DNA of 64,000 bases, from the NCBI GenBank assembly GCA_951217055.1, contig OX578276.1, forward strand, positions 67,662,144-67,726,143, given 5' to 3'. The position numbers were made by a program, and so were the translations under genes. The stretch's first letter is position 1, and each line of letters begins with the position of its first letter. The notes beneath the pieces were generated by a model. That model ran no database searches, was not told the origin of the DNA, and worked only from the letters and a program-made list of their open reading frames with translations. This DNA is from Gerris lacustris. Its lineage: Eukaryota; Arthropoda; Insecta; Hemiptera; Gerridae. This document shows, piece after piece, positions 1-13,300 of the stretch.

Positions 1-179
1 GAACTCCTTACAATCACCAAATAAAATCACATTAAAAGGATTTGCACAGATCTCAAAACATTTGTTAGAGGCTGAGCATTAGTTCCCTAGTACTTCCTAC
101 CAGACGGGGTAAGACGAAAAACATCTTCGGACCTTTTTTTTGAACTTCTTCTACCATTTTTACCTTCTTCGAACATATT

Positions 180-315
180 TTAGCCCTGAGGTGGAGAGTT
201 CCAGCAACTTCACACATCATACATCTATACTGTGTATTGCTAAAGCGAGTATGTGTGATCATTTGTGAGCTATATAAGTCAGAGCATCTAAGTGTGTGGG
301 AAAATACCCTCTTAA
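180..315 (+). repeat. Dispersed repeat, copy 1
   Basis: This stretch is similar in the same orientation to 4446-4585. Shared words are GAGAGTTCCAGC-like, TGTGAGCTATATAAGTC and AGAGCATC. Copies are diverged, so this is an old interspersed family of unknown class. Confidence 0.6.
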
Positions 316-364
316 GGGGGTGTACCTCACCCTGCTCCATCCTTGATTCATGGATAAAAAAATC

Positions 365-437
365 AGAGTGTCACGACACTGGATCGAACCCACGACCTTG
401 AGTCGCCTCGACTAATTGGTAGACCACGCTGGCTTTC
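365..437 (-). repeat. tRNA-like / SINE-like scrap
   Basis: On the minus strand there is a B-box-like GGTTCGATCC preceded by GTGGTCTACCAATTAGTC, which resembles a tRNA D-arm/A-box region. The T-stem pairs over only three base pairs, so a working tRNA is unlikely. A tRNA-derived SINE fragment is the better reading. Confidence 0.35.
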
Positions 438-578
438 TGTTAGATGCTGAATTAGTTTCTCACACTTTCTTAAATCATGTATGACACACAGGGTAAAATT
501 ATTTTTTTCCGTGGTAGGCTGTGAAATAGTAACTTTAGAGCCTAAAAGACATAGCTAAAATCCATTTTTTCATTACGT

Positions 579-660
579 GGACTTAAAAAATCTTTTCATT
601 ACTCCTAGCTGTAAAGAAAAAATCTTTTACGTCCTAGGAACTAAAAGATTTTTTATGTCC
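579..660. repeat. Inverted repeat hairpin
   Basis: GGACTTAAAAAATCTTTT on the left pairs with AAAAGATTTTTTATGTCC on the right, with CTAGG words inside. The stem is short and imperfect. Confidence 0.5.
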
Positions 661-904
661 GGCGGGTAGTTGTCCGCGGGTAGTACCGCTGCAGTCTTTG
701 TAGAAATGCTTAGTACGATTAAAATCCGCTAGATGTCAATGCGTTTTATTTATCTTTTCTTATAGTGTAACCTCTTTTTAAGGTTTCTTTTTTTAAGTCT
801 TAAGTATGTACTAATATTTGTTATTATTATATATTGATTAGTGATTAATATTTAATGTTTTTTCATTGTCTGCTACCTCAGAAAAAATAGCATATGCTAC
901 GCGA

Positions 905-1002
905 CTGTGAAGTGTTTTTTCTTTACCTTGGCAATATTTACTGTCTCGCTTCGCTCGACAGTAAATGTAATTGCCGCGGTAAAGAAAAAACTCACTTCAC
1001 AG
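905..1002. repeat. Near-complete 98 bp palindrome
   Basis: CTGTGAAGTG at the left end pairs with CACTTCACAG at the right end. Inside, TTTTTTCTTTACC pairs with GGTAAAGAAAAAA and ATTTACTGTC with GACAGTAAAT. The loop is only a few bases. It is a small fold-back element. Confidence 0.75.
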
Positions 1003-1246
1003 CCTAGTAACATAATATACTATTTCAACTGTTTTATTTACCTTTAAAAATACATTTCACAGTCCATGGTAGCTTTGTAACAGTGTAATTTTAGATTGCA
1101 TCAAGAGGGAAGATTACGCTACAATTAAGGACTTATGTCTTGTATACTTTTATAAAAATTTATAATTATATTTCATTATTATAATTTTGAAGTAATATAA
1201 TATTATTACACACTAAGATTTTTAATGGTTTTTTTTTTTTTTTTAC

Positions 1247-1382
1247 CTTGAACAGCAAGCAGCATTTCATCATTGGTCCACCTAGCGTTAATTCTAGCAT
1301 TGTTATCAGAGGGTCTCAGATCTCCCAGACCAGCATCGGTTTTAGCCTTCAACTTTGAGATCACCTGTTTATTAGCTTGTAC
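1247..1382 (-). CDS. CoREST: CoREST exon 8 (LSD1-binding helix and SANT2 start)
   Basis: This exon encodes [20 protein letters not shown] and then [15 protein letters not shown], the end of the LSD1-binding coiled helix and helix 1 of the DNA-binding SANT2 domain. It ends in phase 1 at a GTAAAA donor followed by an A-run on the minus strand. No next exon is seen in 1-1246, so the rest of SANT2 must lie outside. Confidence 0.93.
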
Positions 1383-4300
1383 CTGAAGACAATATAATAC
1401 GTAGAATAAGATTTTTTTCAAATTAAACTTGCTATCCAATATTTTAGCATGGAACATGCTTTTGCCCAAAACCAACTCTGTGAAATCTGAGCAAACGTGG
1501 TAGCGTCAGGCATGTGAAAGCCTCACCCTCATGGCTCAATCCCTCTAACATACATGCTTAAAATAAATAGAATATCTAAATGACATTAGGAAAAGCATGT
1601 TTCATGTTTTATAGTTACGCACATAGTCTATAAATAATACTCAACCGGGGGTTCGCCAAGTATTTAGTCATATTTGATATTTAGTTGAACTATTATCTCT
1701 CTTTATAGTGAGTAATTTTTATTAGATATTAGGTTAGTGAGTTTTTATTTTATTTTACAATCTCAATATAAAATATACTAAAGAAAAATAGAGAGAATTG
1801 TTGTGCGGCAATTAGAAATTTGGGTTTTGAGATGCCAAGTCCTGTGTCCAAAAAAGTAGTTTCTAGGCCTTTGGCACATTATCTATTAATATGTAAGGAG
1901 ATCTAATAAACCAATATAAATTCAGTAGTGAATTAATAACTTGAGGCAAAATCACAAAATTAACTTAACTTTTTAATATAATATAAAAAATATTTTGGCT
2001 TTTTAAATACATTTATTAGTTTGTGTTTATATACAGGGTGTCCCACATAAGGTGTAACACAGAAAAATCTGATTTTCAATATATCACATTTTCTGGTGAC
2101 TTTTTCTCGTTAAAAACGTTATAGCGTAAAATCTAAAAAAAAAAAAAAAAAAAAAAAGGTTTTCACCATTCAAAAGTTCATCAAAATTTACTTTACAAAT
2201 TAAAAATGCCATGCTGCTTGCCCATAATACTCTTATAAAATTAATTTAATAAGAATGTTATCGGCAAGCACCATAATATTTTTAAAGCTAATTTCCTCAT
2301 CTTTTGTATAGCGAAAACCGCATCTTTATATCTTTTTTAGATTTTACGCTATAAAGTTTCTAATGAGAAAAAGTCATCAGAAAATGAGATAATTGAAAAA
2401 TCAATATATCTCGAAAACGAAGGTCGATCAACCATTATGTTATATAAATTTTTTTTGTCAGAAATGTGATGTAGAACATCAGGGTTTTCTGTGTTACACC
2501 TTATATGGGATACCCTGTATATGTATTCAGTACCTAAAGGCAAAATTCTCTCTTAAATTTATAATCGACAATTTAAAAAATAATTTTTGAGTTTTTTTCA
2601 CATAATTCTATTCCTGAAAGAATGGATTCACATTTAAAGTTTAGAATTATATAAAAGCAACAGAAAGAAGAGGTTTATATATTTACATACTAGGAATAAA
2701 TAAATAATTATTTTTTGTAGATTTTCAAAAGTGGTTTAAAAAATTGAGTTGTTACAAAAATAAGTAGCCGGATGTGCCTCCCATTCAAAATAGTTGCAAA
2801 AGTTCAAATGTTTTACAATATTGATACAGAAGTAAAAGGTGAATTTATAAAGTTACCTTGGATTTAAGGGCGATGATTTCTTGTTCCATAGACTTGAGTA
2901 TGGCATCACCCTGTCCTGGAGGTCCGGAGGAGAGAGCCACTAGATCATCATGGTTGATGTACATACCTCGCGGTGGTTTACGCTTAGATCTGGCTAAAGC
3001 ACTGTTAGTATGACGGTCCCGACCCTTCGATGGACCAACTGTCGGACGGACACACCCAGTACGTCTACACAGCCACGTCAAACAATCACCAATCCTCTTA
3101 TTTATACATAAAATATCTATACTTTTCTTACTCTAACAGTAGGCATTATTTACTACTTTTATTTAAGATGAGGGGAGGGGATAGAGTGTTGTTACTGTAT
3201 TAAAAGTGTACAGGTATTTTAAGTTTTAATTAACCTCTTAAATAAGTAATAATGAATTCAGAATATTTCTCTTAAAAAAAATGTTTAAAAATAAAATAAA
3301 AGCAATAGATTATAGCCTAATATATACTAGCAACAGTTCAAAATGGTTAACGACGAAAATGATTAAATAAATGAAAAATCAAATTGCATGATATCTGGCA
3401 ATATGGTAATAAATAGTAAGTTTTCAAATATATATGTTTACATATTTACTTAATTATAGACATTAAATTGATGAAAATTGTTCTATAATAGCATTATAGT
3501 GACAAATGTATTTTTTTGTGTCATGTTAATCCTCTCAATTAATAAAAAAACAACAAACATAGGAGAAGTGGACAGCAGTTGAGAAGCCCTTTTTAAATTT
3601 ATGGAACACTATTAAAATAAGCATAATTCATAAAATAATGATTTATTAATTAAATTCAAATACCTTAATAGAATAATGATTAGCAAATAAATTTGCTATT
3701 ATTTATTTTTCCTTCACATGAAACATAGATATGTTAAAAATGTTAATCGCTCAAGAATTAAAAGACAAAATAATCATTCAGGCAAGTAGATAAAATAATT
3801 TTAAAAAAGTTAAGAAGATAGAAAACAATTAATAAATGCATCCCCTGTTAAATGAAAAATTCTAAGGAAAAAAACAAACAAGGATGAATAAATAAAAACG
3901 TACAAAAATAAATAAATAAAATTTACAGTTATTTATTAATTCTAAATATGTCAAAAATAATAGTGTGAAGAAACTACAAATATTTGAAGCAATAGCTTTA
4001 ATAAATTATACAATAATTCAATCTTTGGCTCTAAAAAAAGTTAAAAATGTGATTTTGAATAAATATTAATTTTATCCAAAAACGAAAATAAGACATCTTA
4101 ATTTTGTTCAGATTAACTTTTTAAATTAGTAGTTGGTTCGTAAACAAGTACTAGTTGGGTAGAACGAACCTAGCAATTATTATACAATATCGTCCACCTT
4201 ATGTTAGAACTATGAATGTGCAAATTTTCATATTCTGGGTTTATCAGCAATTTTGACTTGTTTTATAATCTAAGCTGTGCCAAAACCCCAAATTTGTGCC

Positions 4301-7300
4301 TGGCTTGTAGCAGCTGTTATTGGCTATGGCATCTAAATAGAACGGCTGAATTATGGTATCATAAATTTTAAAACGCCATTTCCCAACAATGTGGAATTTG
4401 CACATTTATGGTTCTGGCATAAGGGGGACGAAATATTAGGACCAATTTACTAGCCAATGGTGAAGAGTTCCAGCCAATGCATACATTATACCTCTGTACA
4501 TTGTCCCACCAAAGTGATTATGGTGTGCTCAATAGTGAGCTATATAAGTCCGAGCATCAAACTGTGGGGGAAGAGAATCCCTAGTGTCGTCATTAATAGC
4601 CGGGCAGGCATCTAGCGCACCTTGGCAACACTGGCTCCCTCTTTTTAAGTTTTTTAAAAGATTAATAATAGCTATAAAAAAAAGTATGATCAAGATGTTA
4701 AAACACGGGATATTTTACAATTTACAAGCTGAAGGAGAATATAATGTTTTTATTGGAAAAACGTTGCTAAATGAGAATAAAATGTTGCATTGATCTTTGA
4801 AGATTATGCATAAAACAATTGCAGTACACCGAAAGAAATTTAGTAGAATTTATGTACTAAAGAGTGTCCCAAAATTAACGCAAGATTTTAATTGAATAGA
4901 AAACACAGTTTTTAGTCTTTAAATTGTTATTTTTTTATTGAATCATAAAGTGCATAGGATAGAGTTATTTATGGAATAACACATCAGGCAAATGGCTTTG
5001 CTGGCACATATGCACTCTTTTGTCAAAATTTTCCATGACCATTTTGCATAAATGTGACTGAATTTCGTTGATGCAGCGTTTAATTTCCTCCTGTATTGAA
5101 CGGGTGGTTGTGGGCATATTAACATTGTTTGTTGTGGGACCTTTGACTTCAAATAACCCCATACAAAGAAATTTAATGGTGTTAAATCACACGATCTAGG
5201 GGGATAAATTAAATAAATACATTAAAGAAGTTAAATTAAATAAATTTATCGTGTTAAATCACAATCAATAATAAAAACATGTTGCTGTATTGTGTAAAGC
5301 TCTATTTTTACTAACCCTAAACTCTCAGCTGTTGAATTGGTTTTATTTCAGGGTTGCCAAAAATTTACTGCACAAATGGCGGCAAATTCAAATCTTGCAT
5401 TAATTTTGAGACACCCTTTACATCCCAGAAAAATAAAAGAATTCTTTATGTAGTCTACACCAAATAATAATTTATTGTTAACAAAGGCTTAGTTGTAATG
5501 ATAAAGTAAAAAAGGTCAAGCATACCCAAAGGAAAATCAATTTTGGATAGTAGTAAATCATGATTTTTTTTTCCTAGCCAACAAATATTTTGATTTTAAT
5601 GAAGCCTCAATCTTCAAGGGATAATAATGGATTGTATTTTACCACACATCCTTAGTTTATGTATGCTCATTCTTTACCAATAGCTTTAAATTTGAATGAT
5701 AAAAGATTTTTTTTTTTTAATTTAATTTAATTAAGCTTTCATCCATTTTAATTTAAATTATTCATAATAGGAAGTTAAAAATAACAATATTTCCCCATTG
5801 ACTATAAAAAAAAAGAGATACAGTCCTTAAAAATGTCATGCTCATGAAGTTAGAGGTCCATTCAGCCTTTATTAATATATAAAATATAATTGATCTATTG
5901 TATCTCCAGTGGAAAAACAACATAAATCATTTTGTGAAATTAAGGCAAAAACCACGTCAAGTGTCTAGAAAACGTGATACATCATATGGAACAACTTCAG
6001 AATGAAAGTTTGCATGTTTTGTACTCCAAAACACATATTTTTGTAATGAATATCAATTTTAACTATTTATTGTAAGTTTTTTTACTCAATGCATTATATG
6101 CCATTATGTCCTTTTTTTCGCTGGAGGATTAATATTAAAAATGTTTTTTCTTTGTGGATTTTAAGACTGAGCAGAACAAAATTTAAATATTTAATAGTAA
6201 CAGGAAAATAATGATGGCATAAGTGTTATTGTTTAGAAAAGGTGATTTTAACAATAACAAACACCACTTGGTACATAAATTTACTAAATTTAACCATATT
6301 TTTTATCATCATTAGTTAAGCTTAACCTTAAGAGATTTTAATTTTTTTTTTATCTTATAACATCTTGGAAGGTCATTGCCAATTGAAAGAACTTAACAAG
6401 TGTTCTTTACTGCTACTAAAGTAAGTAATTGTGTACTTACTTAATACTATGAATAAACTCTATTCAGTACTTGGGGTGTACTAAGATCACTTACTTTGCA
6501 ACTTTATTCTAAAATAAGGAGATACATATCTTTCTATAATAAATTTAAAAAAAAAATTTTTTAATCAATCAAATTTAAAAGTATTGGTAAAATATGAGCA
6601 ATTATATAATATACACAATTAAATATTTTTGACCTAGAATTTAATGAGAACACATCTCATAACTTATTTCCAGAATCATATTGTAAGACTATTTAGCAGT
6701 ATCTTATAAGTAAACAAATCACTTTAATATTTTCAATGTATGCCTTTACTTAATAAGCAAAATAATTGCTAGTATTTAATAAAGATCAATTTAAGTAGAC
6801 AAAAGCAGTCTATATAATAATTATAATAATTTTGGCAATTTGCTCACTATGAGTAAATTCCACAAATTATAGAAACAATCAACTTAAAAACCACAAAATA
6901 CTGCCAAATATTACACCTACTCTAATATAAAACAGCTTACTAAGTAGTAAAATTGTGATTTAGAATTGTATGTTGTTTTTTTTTCTTCATGAATAATAGT
7001 TCTATTTAACTGCAAAAATTAAAGTAATTGTATGGAGTATAAATGAAAGATTGCTATACTAAAAACTAGTTTGATTAACCAAGCTAACACTTAGTTTTAG
7101 ATTTTTTTTTTTTTTTTTTTCCGTCAAGGATGAGAAGCAACGTCTATTGCAGCAATGTCTCATCATATGTCAGAATTACATAAGTAGCAGATGCCTGATA
7201 TTTAAGTTCTACTATTTTCCTTCTTTTTTTAAAATAAGTCTCTCAAAATAGCCTTCGGTAAATAATTTGATACCTTCACTACCTTATTTTGCAAATCTAT

Positions 7301-10300
7301 TGTTAGTACAAGAGATTTTAGCTATAATTCTTATTTTACCCTCTTTTCCACAGGGACTTAAAATATGAAAAATTAAGCATAATGTAGCTACCTTCTTTGA
7401 ATAAGATCCATTTTACACCTTCACGTTAGATACTAGTGATTTGGTATACTTGTTTGCAGTAAGAATTAGAATATTTTTCACTAGGGTAACCTACCTTAAG
7501 TATTTATAAATTTATTTACAAGAGGCTGTAACACAAAGGAGAAAATGCATAATCTGACGAAAAACTATATTTAATCGAAATAAATAATGGGTATGACATA
7601 AATTAAATTACATTATTTTAAAGCCTATTGTGCCAATAATACACATAACCCTTAAATAATAAGGATTTGAGTAAATCATACAAAAAATAATTCTTCATAG
7701 TATAAAAAAAAAAAAAACCCAACCCATTCTTAACAATAAACATTCTGAAAATAGCAATTATTTTTCTTACAGCAGTGTGCTTCCTTCAGTTTATTTAACC
7801 TATTCTTTTAACTAGTACAAACAGGTCAAAAATGAATTACAATAAAATTTCTTTATAATACATAAAACAAATTATAACAATTAATAAGAAAATTTATAAA
7901 ATGTTATTATTGTGCTTAGAAATCAGGATTGTTTAATCAAACTATAAACTAAATAGAAAGAAAGAGAAAAAAACAAATAAAATAAAACAGAAGTAATAAA
8001 TACATAAGTTAGATTTCTTTTATAAGAGACATTAAATTTACATTTGAAAACAAAATTTAGGAAGCAAGGCCTCATAAGAACTATATAATTATTAATATTC
8101 ATCAGCTCAAATATAGTTCACAGTTGGCAGCTTTTCACTTTTTGAAGAAGCAAACAAATTTAATACTATCAATAACAAATAAATAAATATGGCATAGATT
8201 GCCACAAATCTGGATTTAAAATCTCGACTAAAGGATATTAACTATTAAGGAAGCAATATAATGGAGAAACAATTGAGTGAAAACAATACAAAAAGTAAAT
8301 ACAAACATTAGTTAGATTAGATATAAACGGGCCTTTTTCAATAATTTATTTTTAAAATACATGAGTAATGATAACATTTTTTCATTTTTCTGCATAGTCC
8401 CCCCCTTTCACATTGAAGTCGCCGACAAATTCTGGCCGGTTGACATTTTTTATGGGTGAGAAACTTGGCTCGACACCTATGCAAATTCTTGTACTACTAG
8501 CTTCATACCTGCTCTCGTTCATTCTATGATAACGGGATAAAAAAAAAAATAACTAAACGTGAGAGAAATGCATTAATAAAAGGAGAGGATTATGCAGAAA
8601 AATGATAAGAATATTGCCTGTTTATATTTGATCGATTAATGCATATATTAACTACAAAAAATTCTTGATTTTTATCTGTAGAAAGGTATTTCATAACTCT
8701 TGTAGCCTACCAATGAATTTAAATAATTTGTTTTTCTTTTTAAATTCTTGGAGGGGGGAGGGGCCATGGCATTGACTAGAGGACCAAAGACCTTAAATAG
8801 TTCTATAATAATGATACATGCAAAATTATTTAACATTTTGTCACACCAAGTAGCAAATTAAAAATCTAATCAGTAAATTAGCAATTAGATTTTACTCTAA
8901 CTTTACAGTTCCAAAATAAAATGGGCAAAAAAAGAACAACTATTAACAAATACAGGGTGGTGAGTGAAAGAGGCATGGATTTGAAGAGGACATTTCTCCC
9001 TTCCTAACGGTCCTAGAAGGTTGATAAAGGGGTGGTTCGTAGAGGGGGATGGGAAGTTTATTTTTCACGTGGTTTCAGTCACCATAATGGAGTGGTTCAT
9101 TAAACAACAGTTTTTTGTGTGCAGACCTATTGCTTCAAGACGGTCTCGTTTTCTTCTCTGATAAGGCAGATTTTAACTCAGGGGATGTGTCAATGAACAG
9201 AATAGGCACTACTAAAGTGATACGCATCCTGAGGAGCTCCACCAGAGGCCCCTGCACTCCGACAGGGCGACAGTATGGTGTGCAATTTCAAGAATTGGGA
9301 TCATCGGCCCTTACTTTTTTGAAGAAAATGATTGAGCGGCTACAGTCACTTCTGCAATTAACCTGATCATGATCCAGGATTTTTCTTTCCTCAATTGGAA
9401 GGGATGGAGCTGGAAGACATCTGGTTGCAAAGACTTTTTGCGAGACTCCCCAGGCGCCTTATATCCCTAAAAGGAGATTTGAACTGGCCAGCGTGCTCTC
9501 CTGATTTGGCCCCTTGTGATTTTACTATGATCGTTCCAGAACCCTAAGAGCTCTCAAAACAACATTTGAGCCTAAATACCTGTGGCAATGCTTCAAAGTA
9601 GTACAACAACTTCAGAAAAAGGTTTATTCAAAGTTTGGCGTGTGAGGGACGCTATTTGGCTGATACTTTGTTCAAAACAGTGAAACTAATTTCCCATGTT
9701 AATGAATCAGGAAAAATAAAAAATTTGGTCATTTTGTAACACAGTCTGCGCTTCATTCCATTTTCAAATCCATGCGTCTGCAGCATGGCGCCACAGCCTG
9801 TATATACATCTCTACACATTAATCTGCATAATTCCAGCTCAGGGACATTTGCAATGTGTCATTAAAACAATTTTTTTAAAATAGCTTTTCTCATCTTAGC
9901 CCTAAGACTGTTAGCATCCAGGAATACTTAATTACTTTTTTATAAATCTAATTCTTGACTCTGCCTAATAGTTTAAAATTTTGGGGAAATTCTAAAACAC
10001 TCGTCAAGATCTATCTACCAATGTCCTCAACTTTTAAACCATAAATTTGTACAACCATGCCTCATTTTAAAACATTTTAAATATAATTAAGAGGTATTAA
10101 ATTTATTTGCATTAACTTTTTTTAAGTATCAATAAAATAAAATATTTTATCCACATTGGTCACAATATTTTACCTACTAAAGGTAAATAATTACTAAAGT
10201 AATTTCTTAATAATAATACAATACTTTATGTTTTTCATATACTTTTTTTTTACAAATTAATTAATCCAATCACAGGCAAATTGCAAACTAATAATACAAT

Positions 10301-13300
10301 ATTTTTAAAATCTATATAGTTGTGCCACTGCTACAAAATGACAATGACATAAAATATAAAAGCTAATTCATTATAATTATGTTAACATGAGGCCTGAAGG
10401 TAATTGACAAGGGAATGGTTTTACAAAGAGTTTTCCTCGAATTGTCAATAAGTAATGTTTGTTGTATTTTTGTAAATCATCATGAATTTCTTTTACATGA
10501 ATTGACCTACCTCATTGATTTGCTCCCAAAATATTGTTTTGTTAAATAAAAAATAAAATAAATAGAAAACAATAATTGAATTAAACATTTATGTTCATAA
10601 CTTAAACTATTTTAATCAACCCCACATATCACCAAGCAAATACAATTTAAATTTACTAGTTAATAAGAGATATTAGGAACATTATCACTTGATCATGTAA
10701 ATAATAATAATAAATAAATAAATAAGAACTAGTTAATATAACGTTAAGCAATAATCGAAATGAGATATTAATTATTTTGTAAATTACTTACTATGAGCCA
10801 ACCTATTTTATGAAGTACTGGATGTTACTCAAAAGTTCCAAGAATTATAACTGTCTTTACAATACAGTGAAGAACATATAAAGTCATTGAGAATGTCAAG
10901 CTATATGTTTCTTTTAGTCAAGTGCTACAAGACTTTATAACACTTTACAGGGTTCATAAGTTCAAAAAGAGCCTAAGTAATCTTGAGTTAGCTAGTATGC
11001 TATTAACTCATATTATCTAAATAAAAAAAAAATCATGGATCTCAAATGCAAACTCAGGAGATATATACATATACACACACAAACAGACATAATTTTACAG
11101 AATATTAATTTTTATTTTAATAAGGGTATAAGGTTTTAGTAAAACATCCAAAAGTTTTTTTCTTCTTCTTATCTCCCAGAGAGCAAATAGATAAGATAGT
11201 TTCGCCCAAAAAACATGATCCTCTATTTATGGTATAGACTTATTATTGATTTAAAGATTCAATGAAAGAATCCAGGATTAAACATTTAAAAAAATTATTA
11301 AGTAATAAAAGTAGCGCACAGTACTTGTGATTACAGAAGTCAACGTTTTTGACATGATATGAACAAATACTTAATTTACACCTTTTTAAAGAAGGAAAGT
11401 CCTAACCATATATTATGTTTATTTATAAAATTAAAATGTTGTCTGTACATTGGTCAGAATTGAAAAATGTTTTGATACTTTTCCATTTTATACATTCCGA
11501 AAACCGAATCCAGCATTAAATTTTTTCGTGTAAGTGTGTCTATCACCACCAGTCTGACTTTATAGACGAAAAACTGGCTAAACGAAATCAATTTCTTTGT
11601 GCATGATGTAGGCTTTGTTTCATCGAAAAATAATGAGTAGAACCAAATAAAATTAACCTAAAAAAATTAGATTGACTAAGTATATATTAAATGACAAAAC
11701 CCACTGACTCGCTTATCAAAATGTTTGGGTGCTTTTAGACTCACGGTTTTTTTGGTTGGGTCGGAAATTGGCCCAAATAATTTTTTTTTTACCCCACTTA
11801 AAAAATTAAAGATGGTGGATGCAACTTTAACGTTTTTTGGAGGCTTAATGCCACTAAATGGTAAGTCGTATTGTAAATCAGATCACACTAGCTAGATTTT
11901 AAAATATCTACAACTTTGATCCTACAACTTTTTGTCATATCTCCATTGGTTCTACCTTGAATAGAGCTAAATTCGATTTCTTCTTTTTTTTAATTTTTGC
12001 CTTTGAGCTCTTATATAAAGTCTGCAATTGTTCATCACCAATTTAATTTCTGATTGGGGGGCTTAAACCTCATTTATCATTTTATTAATTTGTCCTAGAG
12101 CTAGAGTTATTAATTATTTACTGGTGCAACAGCCTTATTGAGAGAAGAGACTGGTAATTAAATTAATGCACCAATGGTTAATGATTGTTCAATGAATTCC
12201 CAGTCTAATTGGTTTGACTATGTTTATTTTCTCATTTATTATATCTTTTTTTAGCATGGCTATTTATTACTATATTACTTAGTTTTGATTGGCTATTTTT
12301 TTTTTTTTTTTATTATTTTGAAATTTTATACGAGCTATACCTTTATACAGGGGGTACAGTAATCAAAATAAATCTATTCTTCTTTACTTATAATTATTTA
12401 GCTCTAAGGGGACAATTTTTGTTTTTTAAATGCTAAAATAAATTTTGTTATAAGAAGAAAAAATAAATATAAATAAATAAAGAATAAAATATTAAACTAT
12501 ACAATAGGATTATCTCAATGATAGGAACAACGAAAGAAAGTCAAACATTTGATGTGCCTGGCATGTTTAATTAAAAAACTCATTAGGCAAATAAAAATTG
12601 AGAGGAAATTTGAACTTGAAAATTTGGTTTCATAAGGTAAATGCTGGAACTTCTGAATACCATCCGGTAGTTTTAACAAAATCTTTATCTTTTATATATA
12701 AAAATAAAGTATTACTACCAAATTAAAAAATGCAAGCGACATATTTCCAATCATATCAAAATAAATAATATATCAAAGATGTTAAATTTTTACCTCCAGT
12801 GAGAGAAGCAAGAATTACAGAGGGCCCCCTTAGTTGTCGACTGACTTATTGTGCAGTTAACACCACAATTAGAGCAAGTCATTGTTTTTCCTTCTCCTTC
12901 TTTCTGCAATGAACCAAAAAATTATAGGTAAATAGAAAGAGAGAAAAAAATATTAAATATCCAGATTATAAATTTGTATAGTTGTTAAAAACAAGTAGTT
13001 AAGTTAAAAACAGAGGAATGTTTGGAACACACCTTATCTTCAGTATCTGAGTCTGTGTTAGAACCTAGTTCAGAGCCAGCATCAGATGCGGCACTGCCCT
13101 CCTCAGTAGTTCCTCCGGTTCTTCCACTTAATTTCTTTGCATGCTTATCCATTAAACTTGTCCGACATCTCGTTTTCTTCCATGAATAATAATGTTTAAC
13201 CAGGCATGCAATTGATTTATCAGGTAACTGAAATGCATCAATCAAAATTAAAGTTAAAATGAAAGAGGGAAACATAAATGTATTATCATCTTACATTTTT

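Larger units (their letters stand above)
1..1246. other. CoREST intron, repeat-bearing
   Basis: No coding exon is found here on either strand. Contents are a dispersed repeat (180-315), a tRNA-like scrap (365-437), two hairpins (579-660 and 905-1002) and AT-rich filler. Confidence 0.6.
3065..12793. other. 9.7 kb CoREST intron 6
   Basis: This single large intron separates the zinc-finger-like exon from the LSD1-helix exon. It contains the elements listed separately at 4187, 4446, 4860 and 8953. The remaining stretches (3065-4186, 5419-8952 and 9803-12793) are AT-rich, and I see no coding signal or known repeat in them apart from A/T runs. Confidence 0.8.
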
